Shown: positions 56,301-63,912 of the stretch, in pieces | Layout of the letters: every line of letters starts with the position of its first letter | How positions within the stretch are numbered: the first letter of the stretch is position 1 | Translations under genes and position numbers: made by a program | Assembly (NCBI RefSeq): GCF_003330765.1 | Contig: NZ_CP024903.1 | Location: 310,001-374,000, forward strand | Length of the DNA stretch: 64,000 bases | From: Burkholderia pyrrocinia | GTDB taxonomy: Bacteria > Pseudomonadota > Gammaproteobacteria > Burkholderiales > Burkholderiaceae | Direction of reading: 5' to 3' | Notes under the pieces: model-generated | The model's input: the letters and a program-made list of their open reading frames with translations, nothing else | The model's database searches: none | What the model was told of the DNA's origin: nothing

Positions 56301-56324
56301 CTGACGGTGGAGCGGGTGCGATGA
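50301..56324 (+). CDS. yfhM: Bacterial alpha-2-macroglobulin (ECAM, YfhM-like)
   Basis: The 2007-residue product starts with a cytoplasmic basic stretch and one membrane helix (about 56-72). Macroglobulin-type beta domains follow, then the bait-region neighbourhood, and a thioester domain with Cys1504-Ser-Glu-Gln1507 (YCSEQM), the CxEQ motif that forms the internal thioester. A helical toroid (about 1480-1800) and C-terminal receptor-like domain complete it. Two Asp/Gly/Ser/Asn-rich linkers lie near 568-603 and 1900-1922. It is thought to trap invading proteases in the periplasm; the neighbour pbpC supports the Escherichia coli yfhM-pbpC partnership. Unlike YfhM, it is anchored by a helix rather than a lipid. 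Confidence 0.92.
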   Translation: MDLLRFLLLLPIRAAGFVWRLLGRVLRPLVGDVSWTAPAWAGVTTAAVRRRPWHAGGIVLLAAALGYGWHWYKHRPKPPEPETVSFTVKAPAVTTYEVDDSGKPKITVHPLELAFSRSAAPIELVGKPAEKGIEMTPALKGAWQWADDKTLRFTPAADWPVGAHVEVHFAVHQAFAPQVVMADDHLAFDVPAFTAQSGSNEFYQNPDNPAEKQALLQLRFNYPVDPAEFEKRIGLVLVGRDGKTVSPLRYTVNYDKTKLSAWVYSQPLEIPKDPLSVRLDVDKGVRSSRGGDGTKDVLHASVAVPGLYSLSIDNVAPTLVDNARYEPEQVLVAETSDGVRSADLAARAKAWVLPKRKPGVDQSDDDPPYEWNVADISDAVLKQSKPLPLQAIPTEDDFATLQSFKYHATPGERVVVRFDDGLKSVGGYLLGKAVTTAFTVPDYPKLLRFMADGSLLSMSGSKRLSVVSRNLPGMKVEIGRVRPDQLQHLVSFNNGTYARPELSYSFSEDHIVERFVQTRAFPAGDPGKAHYEGIDLGQYLKDGKRGVFLLHLSKYDPAAEKKKADDAKDGDASSDGGSQDQSDNADSGDNNGNGDDSDNALGDTRLIVVTDLGMLVKRALDGSQDVFIQSIRTGRPVAGATVSVLAVNGQALFTQTTSADGIVHFPAFKGLDREKRPQLYVVKKDTDLSFLPVAGRDRQLDFSRFDVDGERNATGQGQLSAYLFSDRGLYRPGDPFHIGLIVRAASWARSPAGVPLQAEIVDPRGITVERKPVTVDATGFTELGYTTAETAPTGTWTVNLYIVKDGQPGAEPIGSTTVQVKEFLPDRMKVDAKLSQQVVEGWVKPKGLKGIVDAQNLFGTPAEKRRVAATLTLRPVWPSFRSWQGYRFFDARRAKEGYTTTLQDGTTDDKGHAEFDLDLDKYADATYQLYFQAKAYEAEGGRNVAANAQTLVSNNDWLVGYKSVDDLGYVKRGSPRTVRLVAIDPGAKAIDVKDLRAQLVEERYVSVLTKQDSGAYKYDSRLKEVPVDEKPLTIPAAGLDFTLRTDKPGSYALVIRRADGTAVNRIEYSVAGDANVTRSLDRNAELQVSLAKHDYKPGEQVEIAIRAPYAGSGLITIERDKVYAHAWFHADTTSSIQHITVPAGFEGNGYINVQYIRDPSSDEIFMSPLSYGVVPFSVNLDARRNALTVDAPALVKPGDTATFTVHSAKPAKVVVFAVDEGILQVARYKLGDPLKFFFRKRMLEVGTSQILDLILPDFEKLMAMAAPGGDADDAIGRQLNPFKRKRDKPVVYWSGIVDVNGDTRLSYTVPDYFNGKLRVMAVSVSPDLVGTFEGATTVRGDFVLSPNVPTTLAPGDEADVSVGVANNLTGVGNQPVPVAVTLKTGPQLQVIGPATQNVALAPQHEGVALFRVKATDTLGSGMLSFGARYGAKGAQQRVDVSVRPAAAFRTQLDIARLDPGKKASVPNLRPMYDAYASRDASISTAPLVLSEGLSSYLVNFDHYCSEQMVSASVPRVFASKWLSVRALTSAMHAPEAGADAANASAIAQFLGVLRSRQNAQGGFGLWSATPDADPFVSAYAMHVLLDARERGIAVPKDMFDAGNAYLQKLAANDSLGSLDLLRQRAYAVYLLTRQGNVTTNSLAAVQKRLQEAYPNDWKNDLAAAWLAASYQLLKQDKEAAALIAGPQALLERKRASDDDYTTGYYIDPLTRDASVLYLLAKHFPERVRKLSPRAMDNLAAPLVDNRYNTLSSAMTILALDAYAASNAGQLDQLAIDEVRAGVAPKDVSAIQANLVRSGTWAAGASRVDFVNGSALPAWWVASQSGYDRGTSTKAIKNGLEIVRDYTDTNGKPFDKITLGQEIDVHLKIRATGSASVGNIAIVDLLPGGFDPVIAPPPATDAQDGDSNGDSNGGSGDGGASAPAADAPWRSPIGVTGSTWQPQFADVREDRVVIYGTATTDVREFVYRIKASNAGRFVAPPAYGESMYDRRVQAQAPGGTTLTVERVR

Positions 56325-56378
56325 CGGTGCGGCCGACTTTGCCGTACAGGCCGCGCCGCGCAACCGGGGCTCGCGCGC

Positions 56379-58790
56379 GTGGCTGACGCATCCGTGCTCC
56401 GGCGCGCGCTGCATGGCGCCGGCCGCTGGCTGCATCGCTGGCAGAACTGGATCGCCGGCGCGCTGCTCGTGTTCGGCGCGCTGGCCGCGTGCCGGCAGTG
56501 GCCGCATCCGCCGCTGCGCGACTGGAAGCCGTCGTCGGTCGCGGTGGTCGACGCGCAGGGCCGGCTGCTGCGGCTCACGCTCGCGAAGGACGATCGCTAC
56601 CGGCTGTGGGTGCCGCTCGACCGGATGTCGCCGCAACTCGTCGAAGCCGTGATGCTGCACGAGGACCGCTGGTTCTGGTGGCATCCGGGCTTCAACCCGT
56701 ACGGGCTCGCGCGCGGCGCGTGGATCACGTATGTGCGCGGCGGCAATCCGCAGGGCGGTTCGACGCTGACGATGCAGCTTGCGCGTTCGCTGTGGCGGCT
56801 GAATACGCGCACGCCGGCCGGCAAGCTCGAGCAGGTCGCACGTGCGGTGCAGCTCGAACTCTTCTACTCGAAGCGGCAGATTCTCGAAGCCTATCTGAAC
56901 GACGCGCCATACGGCCGCAACGTCGAAGGCGCGGGCACCGCGAGCGTCGTCTATTTCGACCGGATGCCCGATGCGTTGACGCTGCCCGAGGCGCTCGCGC
57001 TCGCGGTGATTCCGCAGGACCCGGCGCGACGCGTGCGCGGCGGTCAGGACGAGATCAACCGCGCGCTGGCCGCGTCGCGCAACCGGTTGTACGCGCGCTG
57101 GCTGACGCACCATCCGGGCGATGCGTCGTTCAAGCCGTTGTTCGCGTTGCCGCTCTCGATGCGGCCGCTGTCCGCGCTGCCGTTCGACGCGCCGCATGCG
57201 GTCGACCAGGCGCTCGCCGCGCGCAGCGCATGGCACACCACATCGGGCGAAGCCGATGACGCGAGCGACGCCGGCGCGCGGCTCGTGACGACACTCGATC
57301 TCGACCTGCAGCGCACGCTCGAACGGCAGATCGCGCGCTATGTCGCGCGCAACGATACGCGCGGCGTGCGCAACGCGGCCGCGCTGCTCGTCGATACGCG
57401 CGACATGGGCGTGAAGGCGCTCGTCGGCTCCGCGAACTTCTTCGACCGCTCGATCGACGGGCAGGTGAACGGCACGCTCGCGCGGCGCTCGCCGGGCTCG
57501 ACGCTCAAGCCGTTCATCTATGCGCTCGGCTTCGACCAGGGCGTGCTGCATCCGCAGACCGTGCTGCGCGACGTGCCGACCGCGTTCGGCCCGTATGCGC
57601 CGGAGAATTTCGATGGCCATTTCCTCGGGCCGATTACCGCGACCGACGCGCTGAACCGCAGCCGCAACGTGCCGGCCGTGTGGGTTGCGTCGCAGCTCAA
57701 GTCGCCCGACCTCTACCGGTTCCTGCAGGAAGCCGGCGTGCGCCGGCTCGCGAGCGCGCAGCACTACGGGCTCGCGCTCGTGCTCGGCGGCGGCGAAGTG
57801 ACGATGCAGGATCTCGCGGCGCTCTACGCGATGCTCGCGAATCGCGGCGAGTTCCGGCCGCTGCGGCTGCGCGCGGACGAGCCGGCCGCGCCCGGCCGGC
57901 GCCTGCTGAGCGCGGAGGCGAGCTACATGACGATGGACATGCTGCGCCAGCACCTGCGCCCCGACGAAACGAGCGGCGCGCAGCCGTCGAGCGTGCCCGT
58001 CTACTGGAAGACCGGTACGTCATGGTCGTTCCGCGATGCGTGGACGGCTGGCGTGTTCGGCCCCTATGTGCTGGTCGTGTGGGTCGGCAACTTCGACAAT
58101 TCGACCAACACGGCTTTCGTCGGCGTCGACGCGGCGGCGCCGCTGTTCTTCCAGGTCGTCGATGCACTGAACGCCGAACGCACGCTCGTCGAGCCGCCGC
58201 GCGCGGTGCCGCCGCACCTGAAGCGCGTGCGGATCTGCCTCGCGAGCGGCGACCTGCCGAACGAGTGGTGCCCGCAGCAGGGCTGGACGTGGTTCATGCC
58301 GGGCACGTCGCCGATCCGCGTGAGCACCGTGCACCGGCCCGTCGTAATCGACGACGCGACGGGGAAGGCTGCGTGCCCGCCGTACGACGGCAAGCGCACG
58401 CATACGGAGATCTTCGAGTTCTGGCCGTCGGATCTGCAGCAGGTGTTCGCGCAGGCCGGCATTCCGCGCCGGCGGCCGCCGCAGAACGCGGAGTGCCGCG
58501 ACGCGGGGCAGGTCGAAGGCGACCCGCCGCGCATCACGTCGCCGCTGCGCGGCAGCACGTATGCGATGCGCGTAAAGAGCGCGGACGATACGCGCATCGC
58601 GTTCAACGCGACGGCCGACGCGAGTGCGCATGCGCTGTACTGGTTCGTCAACGATGCGTATGCCGGCCGCAGCGCGCCGGGCGACGCGCTGTTCTGGCAG
58701 CCGCGGACGGCCGGCAGCTATACGGTGCGGGTGGTCGACGATCACGGGCGCAGTGATCAGCGACCGCTGGCGGTGGGGCTGGAGCAGTAG
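56379..58790 (+). CDS. pbpC: Penicillin-binding protein 1C
   Basis: The 803-residue product has a membrane helix (about 22-37), then a GT51 glycosyltransferase domain with HEDRWFWWHPGFNPYG and GGSTLTMQLARSLW. A transpeptidase domain follows with Ser-x-x-Lys near residue 374 (GSTLKPFIY), SRN (near LNRSRNVP) and KTGTS (WKTGTSWSFRDAW). A C-terminal PBP1C extension (BiPBP_C-like, about 690-803) ends it. It polymerises and crosslinks peptidoglycan. GTG 56379 is the likely start. It follows the macroglobulin gene by 54 bases; the pair is a widely conserved repair-and-defence unit. Confidence 0.93.
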   Translation: MADASVLRRALHGAGRWLHRWQNWIAGALLVFGALAACRQWPHPPLRDWKPSSVAVVDAQGRLLRLTLAKDDRYRLWVPLDRMSPQLVEAVMLHEDRWFWWHPGFNPYGLARGAWITYVRGGNPQGGSTLTMQLARSLWRLNTRTPAGKLEQVARAVQLELFYSKRQILEAYLNDAPYGRNVEGAGTASVVYFDRMPDALTLPEALALAVIPQDPARRVRGGQDEINRALAASRNRLYARWLTHHPGDASFKPLFALPLSMRPLSALPFDAPHAVDQALAARSAWHTTSGEADDASDAGARLVTTLDLDLQRTLERQIARYVARNDTRGVRNAAALLVDTRDMGVKALVGSANFFDRSIDGQVNGTLARRSPGSTLKPFIYALGFDQGVLHPQTVLRDVPTAFGPYAPENFDGHFLGPITATDALNRSRNVPAVWVASQLKSPDLYRFLQEAGVRRLASAQHYGLALVLGGGEVTMQDLAALYAMLANRGEFRPLRLRADEPAAPGRRLLSAEASYMTMDMLRQHLRPDETSGAQPSSVPVYWKTGTSWSFRDAWTAGVFGPYVLVVWVGNFDNSTNTAFVGVDAAAPLFFQVVDALNAERTLVEPPRAVPPHLKRVRICLASGDLPNEWCPQQGWTWFMPGTSPIRVSTVHRPVVIDDATGKAACPPYDGKRTHTEIFEFWPSDLQQVFAQAGIPRRRPPQNAECRDAGQVEGDPPRITSPLRGSTYAMRVKSADDTRIAFNATADASAHALYWFVNDAYAGRSAPGDALFWQPRTAGSYTVRVVDDHGRSDQRPLAVGLEQ

Positions 58791-58885
58791 TCAAGCAAGC
58801 GCGCGAATGCCAATGGCATCCTGATCGCGCGATCAATCGCGCGCCGACGTGCAGCCGGACTGCTTCGAAATTCGCAAGGCGGCGC

Positions 58886-59242
58886 TCAGGATTTGACCCA
58901 GACGCGCGCCTGCTCCAGTTCGTTGACGTGGAACGCCTTGACTTCGGCCTTCGTAAAGAACCGCGCGAGATGCGTCGAGGCACGGATCCAGCCCTCATCG
59001 GCCACGACGGCGGCGCGCGTGATCTTGCGGGCCACGGAAACGCCAAGCGTGACATCGGTCCACAGCGCCTTCGGCTCGATGCCGGTGAAATGCTCGATGC
59101 GTTCGAGCACGCGGGTCTTGCCGTTCAGTTCGAGATCGCCACGCATGCGCTCGATGGCTTCGCGCAGATCGTGGTCGGTGATCTTGCCTTCGACGGATAT
59201 TTCGATGACAGGGGAATCGGGCTCGGTGTGATACTGGATCAT
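58886..59242 (-). CDS. STAS/SpoIIAA-like protein
   Basis: The 118-residue product shows the SpoIIAA-like fold: VIEISVEGKITDHDLREAIERM at the N-terminus, then alternating strands and helices (RVLERIEHFTGIEP, ITRAAVVADEGWIRA, EVKAFHVNELEQARVWV). Members resemble STAS/CRAL-TRIO-like small domains of unknown binding function. There is no signal peptide. It is convergent with pbpC, with palindromes (for example TGATCGCGCGATCA at 58822-58835) between them. It lies at the beginning of a sparsely coding, lower-G+C region. Confidence 0.8.
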   Translation of the reverse strand: MIQYHTEPDSPVIEISVEGKITDHDLREAIERMRGDLELNGKTRVLERIEHFTGIEPKALWTDVTLGVSVARKITRAAVVADEGWIRASTHLARFFTKAEVKAFHVNELEQARVWVKS

Positions 59243-59885
59243 GGTAGGACCGCCTGACTAGGGAGACGTTACACGCCCAGGCGCAGTGCAGTGCAGCGCG
59301 GTGCGGATGAGCCTGGCGTTCGACGACTTCTTCACGATACCCCTTTTCATACTGCTCGGTTAGCCAGGTTTCACGTCGTTCAGAGCAGGCTTGCGATCCC
59401 GCCCCGTTACCATCTTCCCGCCCGTGCGACACGTGTCGCCGCATGGCCAGCCGTTCGGTTGGCGTAAGAGCACGGACGTTCGTCATCACATTGAAAGGGA
59501 CGCTCGAACGCCCCCACCAACCTGGAAGCCGCCGTCGTGCAAGCGCAAGGCTGTCAGGCCGCCCAGGGTCGATCAGCCGGTCCGACGGCTGCTCGTTCAA
59601 CCACGGCATTCCGACGAGCAGGTGCTCGACAAAACCAGGGTGGCCGGCGTCAGACGGCGAGCGGGGCCCGTTCTGGGCACTGATGACCGTTTTGGCTCGT
59701 CCCGGATCACCCACTGTGGCGACCGGCGGCGGTCTATACCTGATCATGGCGACGCTGCGGCCGCGCAACGCAACCATGCCGGCTCGCGCTTGAGGGTTTC
59801 GTTAGCCTCAGGAGCGGCAACGATGCCGATGGTTGGCCGTCGGCGGACATGCTAGGATTTCTCTCAAACAACTCCGGAGACTGCA
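59243..59885. other. Sparse region with doubtful frames
   Basis: Overlapping frames on both strands (for example a plus frame 59443-59793 and a minus frame ending in this region) have no recognised domain, biased composition and poor start contexts. Base composition is lower in G+C than the region to the left. I see no repeat ends, terminator or transposase motif. It may contain remnants of a mobile or phage-like insertion, but this is not supported directly. Confidence 0.4.
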
Positions 59886-60269
59886 ATGCCGTTCATCTGC
59901 GAAAACGTTGAATGTCGTGCCGTGCTGGCTCGTGGGCAGGTCAGATCCAGTCACGAGGACGAGGGGTGGTGTTTCTACTGCCCGGACTGCAAAGTCAGGA
60001 ATGAGTTGAAAGATATCGGCGTACCTGGCGGCCCTGTCGAGTTGGTTCAGCCAAAAAGATCCGATCTTCCGCACAAGGTAATCGCGACTGCTCGACCATT
60101 GGAGGACGGCAGATACGCAGCGCAACTGCGCGTTCAGAGGGCACTCGGTGTGAAAGGAACGTACGCGGCCGAAGAGCACTGGGAGCAACTCGGTGTATTC
60201 CTCGATGCGCAAGAGGCCGTAGCGCATGCGAAGTCTTTCGCAACAGACCTGCTGGAACGAACGGCCTAG
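59886..60269 (+). CDS. Small zinc-ribbon-like hypothetical protein
   Basis: The 127-residue product starts MPFICENVECRAVLARG and has CFYCPDCKVR near residue 29, giving Cys5, Cys10, Cys29, Cys32 and Cys35. The C-x2-C-x2-C cluster plus the N-terminal pair could bind zinc. The C-terminal half has an AAQLRVQRALGVKGTYAAEEHWEQLGVFLDAQEAVAHAKSFA-like helical and strand pattern (quoted in part). No family is recognised. AACTCCGGAGACTGCA before ATG 59886 contains a GGAG ribosome binding site. The gene is isolated. Confidence 0.6.
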   Translation: MPFICENVECRAVLARGQVRSSHEDEGWCFYCPDCKVRNELKDIGVPGGPVELVQPKRSDLPHKVIATARPLEDGRYAAQLRVQRALGVKGTYAAEEHWEQLGVFLDAQEAVAHAKSFATDLLERTA

Positions 60270-60459
60270 TCGCGAGTGGCACGCTGGATTGTGCAATACC
60301 TGGCAATGCGCGGATCGGTACGGCAGGCACACGGCCGTAGATCCGCGCGACAACCTGGTGCGATACGGCGCGTTCGATACGCGCTATAAACGAGTGCCGC
60401 ACCAGTCCGAATACCCTACCAAACAAGATGCGACTGGCTTGAATTCAACCAGCCTTGAC

Positions 60460-60918
60460 TCACGCAGCACCACTGGCAGCGAGCTTGACAAATAGTCTGG
60501 CTGCTTCGTTGCCATGGGACAAAGCGCGCAGTGCAAGGGAGAGCGCCAGCTGTGCGTCGTGGGAGGCTGCGCTGCGATCCTGATCGAAGAGCTTGACGGC
60601 ATGGCGCATATGCTGCGCTGCCTGCGTGTGAAGCTCCACGGCCGCCGCATGATGTTTTGCCACGTCCGCGGCACTTGCGCTCGAGCCGGCCGATGGAGGC
60701 GTTATCGCTGGCGTATTGGCGCTGTGCGCACCAGAGTCGTGTGCCTGATCGATCGCATGCAACGTGTGGCCATGGGCCATCATCGCCTGATGTGCGGCGT
60801 GGGCAAAGTCTTGACCGTCCTCGAAATGCCGCGACGCCTCGCGGTGATGTCGCGCGGCCTGCTCGTGGTGTGACGCTGCGGCTTCGAGATGGCTTTTCTT
60901 GCTGTGCTTCGTGTTCAT
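60460..60918 (-). CDS. Histidine-rich helical protein (candidate metal-binding)
   Basis: The 152-residue product contains 21 histidines. At the N-terminus they recur with seven-residue spacing (HHEQAARHHREASRHF: pairs at 17-18 and 24-25, then 31), which would line them on one face of a helix. Further clusters are AHAAHQAMMAHGHTLHAIDQAH and DVAKHHAAAVELH. An Ala/Ser/Pro-rich middle separates two helical halves. No signal peptide or membrane segment is seen, so a soluble metal-chelating or storage protein is plausible but unproven. Similar Ala/His-repeat proteins occur in Burkholderia accessory regions. A CAGGAG site precedes ATG 60918. Confidence 0.6.
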   Translation of the reverse strand: MNTKHSKKSHLEAAASHHEQAARHHREASRHFEDGQDFAHAAHQAMMAHGHTLHAIDQAHDSGAHSANTPAITPPSAGSSASAADVAKHHAAAVELHTQAAQHMRHAVKLFDQDRSAASHDAQLALSLALRALSHGNEAARLFVKLAASGAA

Positions 60919-61760
60919 GCCGGCTCCTGTGCAACTTCAGGAATGACTCGGATGGCGACCGATTCGAAGACACAGGGGCGGGTCGCAACAAGATCCTAAT
61001 CTACACGCACTTGCGCCTTCCGTGACATTTGCGTCTCGCGGAAAATCGACATCGCGTTCGCCTGGTTTTCGAGCCGGGTTGTTGTGGTGATCATGCGTAT
61101 TGGACCGCGCGAACAAGGCGTTAGCGCGGCTCTCATGTTTTTTTGCGTCGCGGGGGAAAGAGCGCAACCAGGCACTGCGTAGCTAGCAGCGCCTGTTCAG
61201 CCTCTGTGTGGATCCGCATGCGCCAGTCGGAAGGTTGCAACCTCAGTAGCGGGGCAGGCACCGGAAATTCGAGGGGACACACGTCTCAACCACCGAGGTT
61301 CGACACTGAACTGCCGGGCAGGCGGTGTCGAACTCATGCACATGATAGCGAAATGGCAGATTGAGGTAGTCGGCATGGTTCAGCCGCCTGGCAGTTCTAC
61401 GATCTTTCGAAATAAGCATTCCTATTCGTGCCGTCTCGATTTTTCCTGATTTTCGTTGCCGCGACCGATCCGATCGTGGATGACCTGGCAGGACTCCGGC
61501 CTTGTTTCGGGCAGTGGGTGGCGATGCAGGTGCGTGCTGGGCTGGTTGCGCGGCCACTGGCGCGTTTGCAGTTGATGCAATCGGGGCAGGCGCCGGCGGC
61601 AGTGCCGCGCATCGGTGTCTCGTAGTACAGCTGGCCGGCGCGGCACCCCGCACCGCTACGTTTTTCAGTGGCGATCGACGTCGATCTTCTTGACCATTGA
61701 TCTGCGCGGCGCAACCAGGCGGTAACCGCTAGAATTGCGGCTTTAGCCCGGAATACGCCA
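60919..61760. other. Non-coding or doubtful region before the helicase
   Basis: In these 842 bases only weak frames exist: a minus frame 61243-61653 with some Cys/His content and a plus frame 61428-61625 that overlaps it. Neither shows a recognised motif or good start. Around 61110-61145 a short CCGCGC/GCGCGG stem is followed by a T-rich run (near 61137), a weak terminator candidate. A leader for the helicase probably lies at the right end. Confidence 0.4.
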
Positions 61761-63206
61761 ATGTCTTTTGCCTCGCTTGGCCTGATCGATCCCTTGCTGC
61801 GTAATGTGCAGGACCTCAATTACCAGACACCTACGCCGGTGCAGGCCAAGGCGATTCCTGCTGTGCTCAGTGGCAAGGACGTCATGGCTGCTGCACAGAC
61901 CGGCACGGGCAAAACGGCGGGTTTTGCGCTGCCGCTGTTGCAACGGCTGGTGCAACACGGCCCGGCGGTGTCCAGCAACCGCGCGCGTGTTCTGGTGCTG
62001 GTGCCCACGCGTGAGCTGGCCGAACAAGTGCTGCAAAGCTTTATCGAATACGGCAAGGGCCTCGACTTACGATTTCTGGCCGCCTACGGCGGTGTGAGTA
62101 TCAACCCGCAGATGATGAAGTTGCGCAAAGGCGTGGATGTGCTCGTTGCCACGCCGGGCCGTTTGCTGGATCTCAATCGCCAGAACGCAGTGCAGTTTGA
62201 TCAAGTACAAACGCTGGTGCTGGATGAAGCCGACCGCATGCTGGATCTGGGCTTTGCGCGCGAACTCGACGCCGTCTTTGCTGCGTTGCCCGTTCAGCGC
62301 CAGACCCTGCTGTTCTCCGCCACGTTTACCGACGATATCCGCGCCATGGCGGCGGGCATTCTGCGCGGCCCGGTCAATATCAGCGTCAGCCCGCCCAATG
62401 CCACGGCCAGCAAGATCAAGCAGTGGGTGGTGCCGGTGGATAAAAGGAACAAGCCTGACCTCTTCATGCACCTTGTGGCCGAGAACCGCTGGGAGCACGC
62501 GCTGGTGTTCGTCAAAACCCGCAATGGCGTGGATTACCTGGCGGCCATGCTGGATGAAGCGGGCTATGCGGTCGATACCATCCACGGCGACAAACCGCAA
62601 CCCGCGCGCCTGCGTGCGCTGGAGCGCTTCAAGACGCGCGAAGTACAGATGCTGGTCGCCACCGATGTGGCTGCGCGCGGGCTGGATATCGACGACCTGC
62701 CGCTGGTGATCAACGTTGATCTGCCGATCGTGGCGCAAGACTATGTGCACCGTATTGGCCGCACCGGCCGCGCGGGCGCCAGCGGCGTGGCGGTGTCCCT
62801 TGTGTGTGCCGATGAAGCGCCGCAACTGGCCGCGATTGAAGCGCAGATCCGGCAAACGCTGCGCCGTGAAGAAGAGCCGGGTTTTGAAGCCGAACACCGC
62901 GTGCCGGAAACCAGCGCGACGGGCCAGATCATCAAGAAACCCAAAAAGCCCAAGAAGCCCAAGGCGCCGCAAGCTGCGTCGGGCGCCATGCAGGTGCCCG
63001 GCAAAAAGCCGCGCCCGCAAAGTGGCGAAAACAAACGCAAGCCTGCGGCGCCGCGCGCTGTGGCCGCGGGTAAAGGCACAAGCTTGTCCAGCGGTAACCC
63101 ATTCAGCGTGCCAAAGCCACGCAGCAAACCCGCCAGCAAGCCAGCTGCGGGTTCACGTAAGCCGGCCGGCAAACCCGCTGGTGGCCGTGGCAAACGCCAA
63201 CCCTGA
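61761..63206 (+). CDS. DEAD-box ATP-dependent RNA helicase (RhlE-like)
   Basis: The 481-residue product has the DEAD-box core: Q-motif region YQTPTPVQ, motif I AQTGTGKT, motif Ia PTRELA, motif II DEAD in VLDEADRMLDLG, motif III SAT, and motif VI HRIGRTGR. A Lys/Pro/Ala-rich basic tail (about 390-481) fits the RhlE type. It would remodel RNA in ribosome or mRNA metabolism. The coding region has many A/T-ending codons; for example 62161-62220 is exactly half G+C, unlike the neighbouring Burkholderia genes, so it was probably acquired from another beta-proteobacterium. Confidence 0.92.
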   Translation: MSFASLGLIDPLLRNVQDLNYQTPTPVQAKAIPAVLSGKDVMAAAQTGTGKTAGFALPLLQRLVQHGPAVSSNRARVLVLVPTRELAEQVLQSFIEYGKGLDLRFLAAYGGVSINPQMMKLRKGVDVLVATPGRLLDLNRQNAVQFDQVQTLVLDEADRMLDLGFARELDAVFAALPVQRQTLLFSATFTDDIRAMAAGILRGPVNISVSPPNATASKIKQWVVPVDKRNKPDLFMHLVAENRWEHALVFVKTRNGVDYLAAMLDEAGYAVDTIHGDKPQPARLRALERFKTREVQMLVATDVAARGLDIDDLPLVINVDLPIVAQDYVHRIGRTGRAGASGVAVSLVCADEAPQLAAIEAQIRQTLRREEEPGFEAEHRVPETSATGQIIKKPKKPKKPKAPQAASGAMQVPGKKPRPQSGENKRKPAAPRAVAAGKGTSLSSGNPFSVPKPRSKPASKPAAGSRKPAGKPAGGRGKRQP

Positions 63207-63566
63207 TCCGTTGGGATGAGTCACGCCAGCCCTGGAACAGGCTGGCGGTTTGCGGCCCGCTGGCAGGCAGCGGCGCGGCTTCGGCGTGCATCAGGTCGGC
63301 GGGTAACGGCGCACCGAATCCAGGAGCCATGCCAACTTCGGGGCCGAACGGGCGTTGAAATCGTGCGTAGCGAGCGTCCGATCGAGGTCGTCCCTGGCGA
63401 ATGTGTCCGCTTCTCACACGAAAGCCGTCATTTGATCGGCTCATCGCGAACTACCGCTTTGGATCGGTAAGCGCCATCCACGGAAATCCGCGAAGGACCT
63501 TTCTTTCTTCCTCTCCGACCCGATTCCAGTCGTGTCGGCGCGCAGGCAACGCGCCGCGTGCGGCCA
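63207..63566. other. Spacer after helicase
   Basis: A 360-base stretch with no convincing gene. A plus-strand frame (63216-63470) and a minus-strand frame (63103-63444) overlap and lack features. No clear terminator follows the helicase stop. Confidence 0.4.
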
Positions 63567-63905
63567 TCACCCGTCGTCGGCCTTCGCCTGCAAACCCTTC
63601 AACCCCTGAATCACGACCAGCAGCGCGCGCCCGTGCTCGTCGGAGCCGTCCCACGCGTCGACGATCGCGTCGCGCAGCAGGTCGTTATACCGGCGGCGCG
63701 ATGGCTCCGTATCGACACCATAGAAACTGCATAGCTTATTGAATGGAACGCTGCGGCGTAGCCGATGCCCGTTCGACAGCCGAAGGCGCGAAACGGTTGG
63801 CTGGCTGACCCCGGAAAGTCGCGCGATTTCGCTGGACGAGCGTGTATCTGCCATCAAGCGGCGCAACAGGTCTTGAACGGGAAAATCTTGGTCCGGGGCT
63901 TCCAT
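63567..63905 (-). CDS. Small helix-turn-helix regulator with apparent leaderless start
   Basis: The 112-residue product has a helix-turn-helix at about 20-40 (SSSEIARLSGVSQPTVSRL), as in XRE/Cro-like or YdaS-like regulators. RRSVPFNKLCSFYGV and a helical C-terminus follow. ATG 63905 is chosen over an in-frame ATG three codons upstream, because that one overlaps a perfect TATAAT. The promoter hexamers imply transcription beginning at or next to the 63905 ATG, so the mRNA would be leaderless. Such small regulators are common near prophage or island borders; a partner gene may lie beyond the window. Confidence 0.7.
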   Translation of the reverse strand: MEAPDQDFPVQDLLRRLMADTRSSSEIARLSGVSQPTVSRLRLSNGHRLRRSVPFNKLCSFYGVDTEPSRRRYNDLLRDAIVDAWDGSDEHGRALLVVIQGLKGLQAKADDG

Positions 63906-63912
63906 GCGATGC

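Noticed and set aside
52566..57953. A 1795-codon open frame on the minus strand opposite the macroglobulin and pbpC genes
   Set aside because: It mirrors the codon bias of two certain plus-strand genes, is Arg/His-rich and shows no domain; long antisense frames are expected at this G+C.
58822..58835. Palindrome TGATCGCGCGATCA between pbpC and the STAS-like gene
   Set aside because: Short GATC/CGCG palindromes arise easily at this composition and the site lies between convergent genes; no evidence for a function beyond a possible 3'-end structure.
59391..59855. Possible gene between the STAS-like and zinc-ribbon genes
   Set aside because: Two overlapping plus-strand frames and one minus-strand frame compete, none with a motif or clear start; no transposase signature was found.
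61243..61653. Minus-strand frame with Cys/His residues before the helicase
   Set aside because: A plus-strand frame of similar quality overlaps it, the cysteines do not form a recognisable zinc motif, and the start context is poor.
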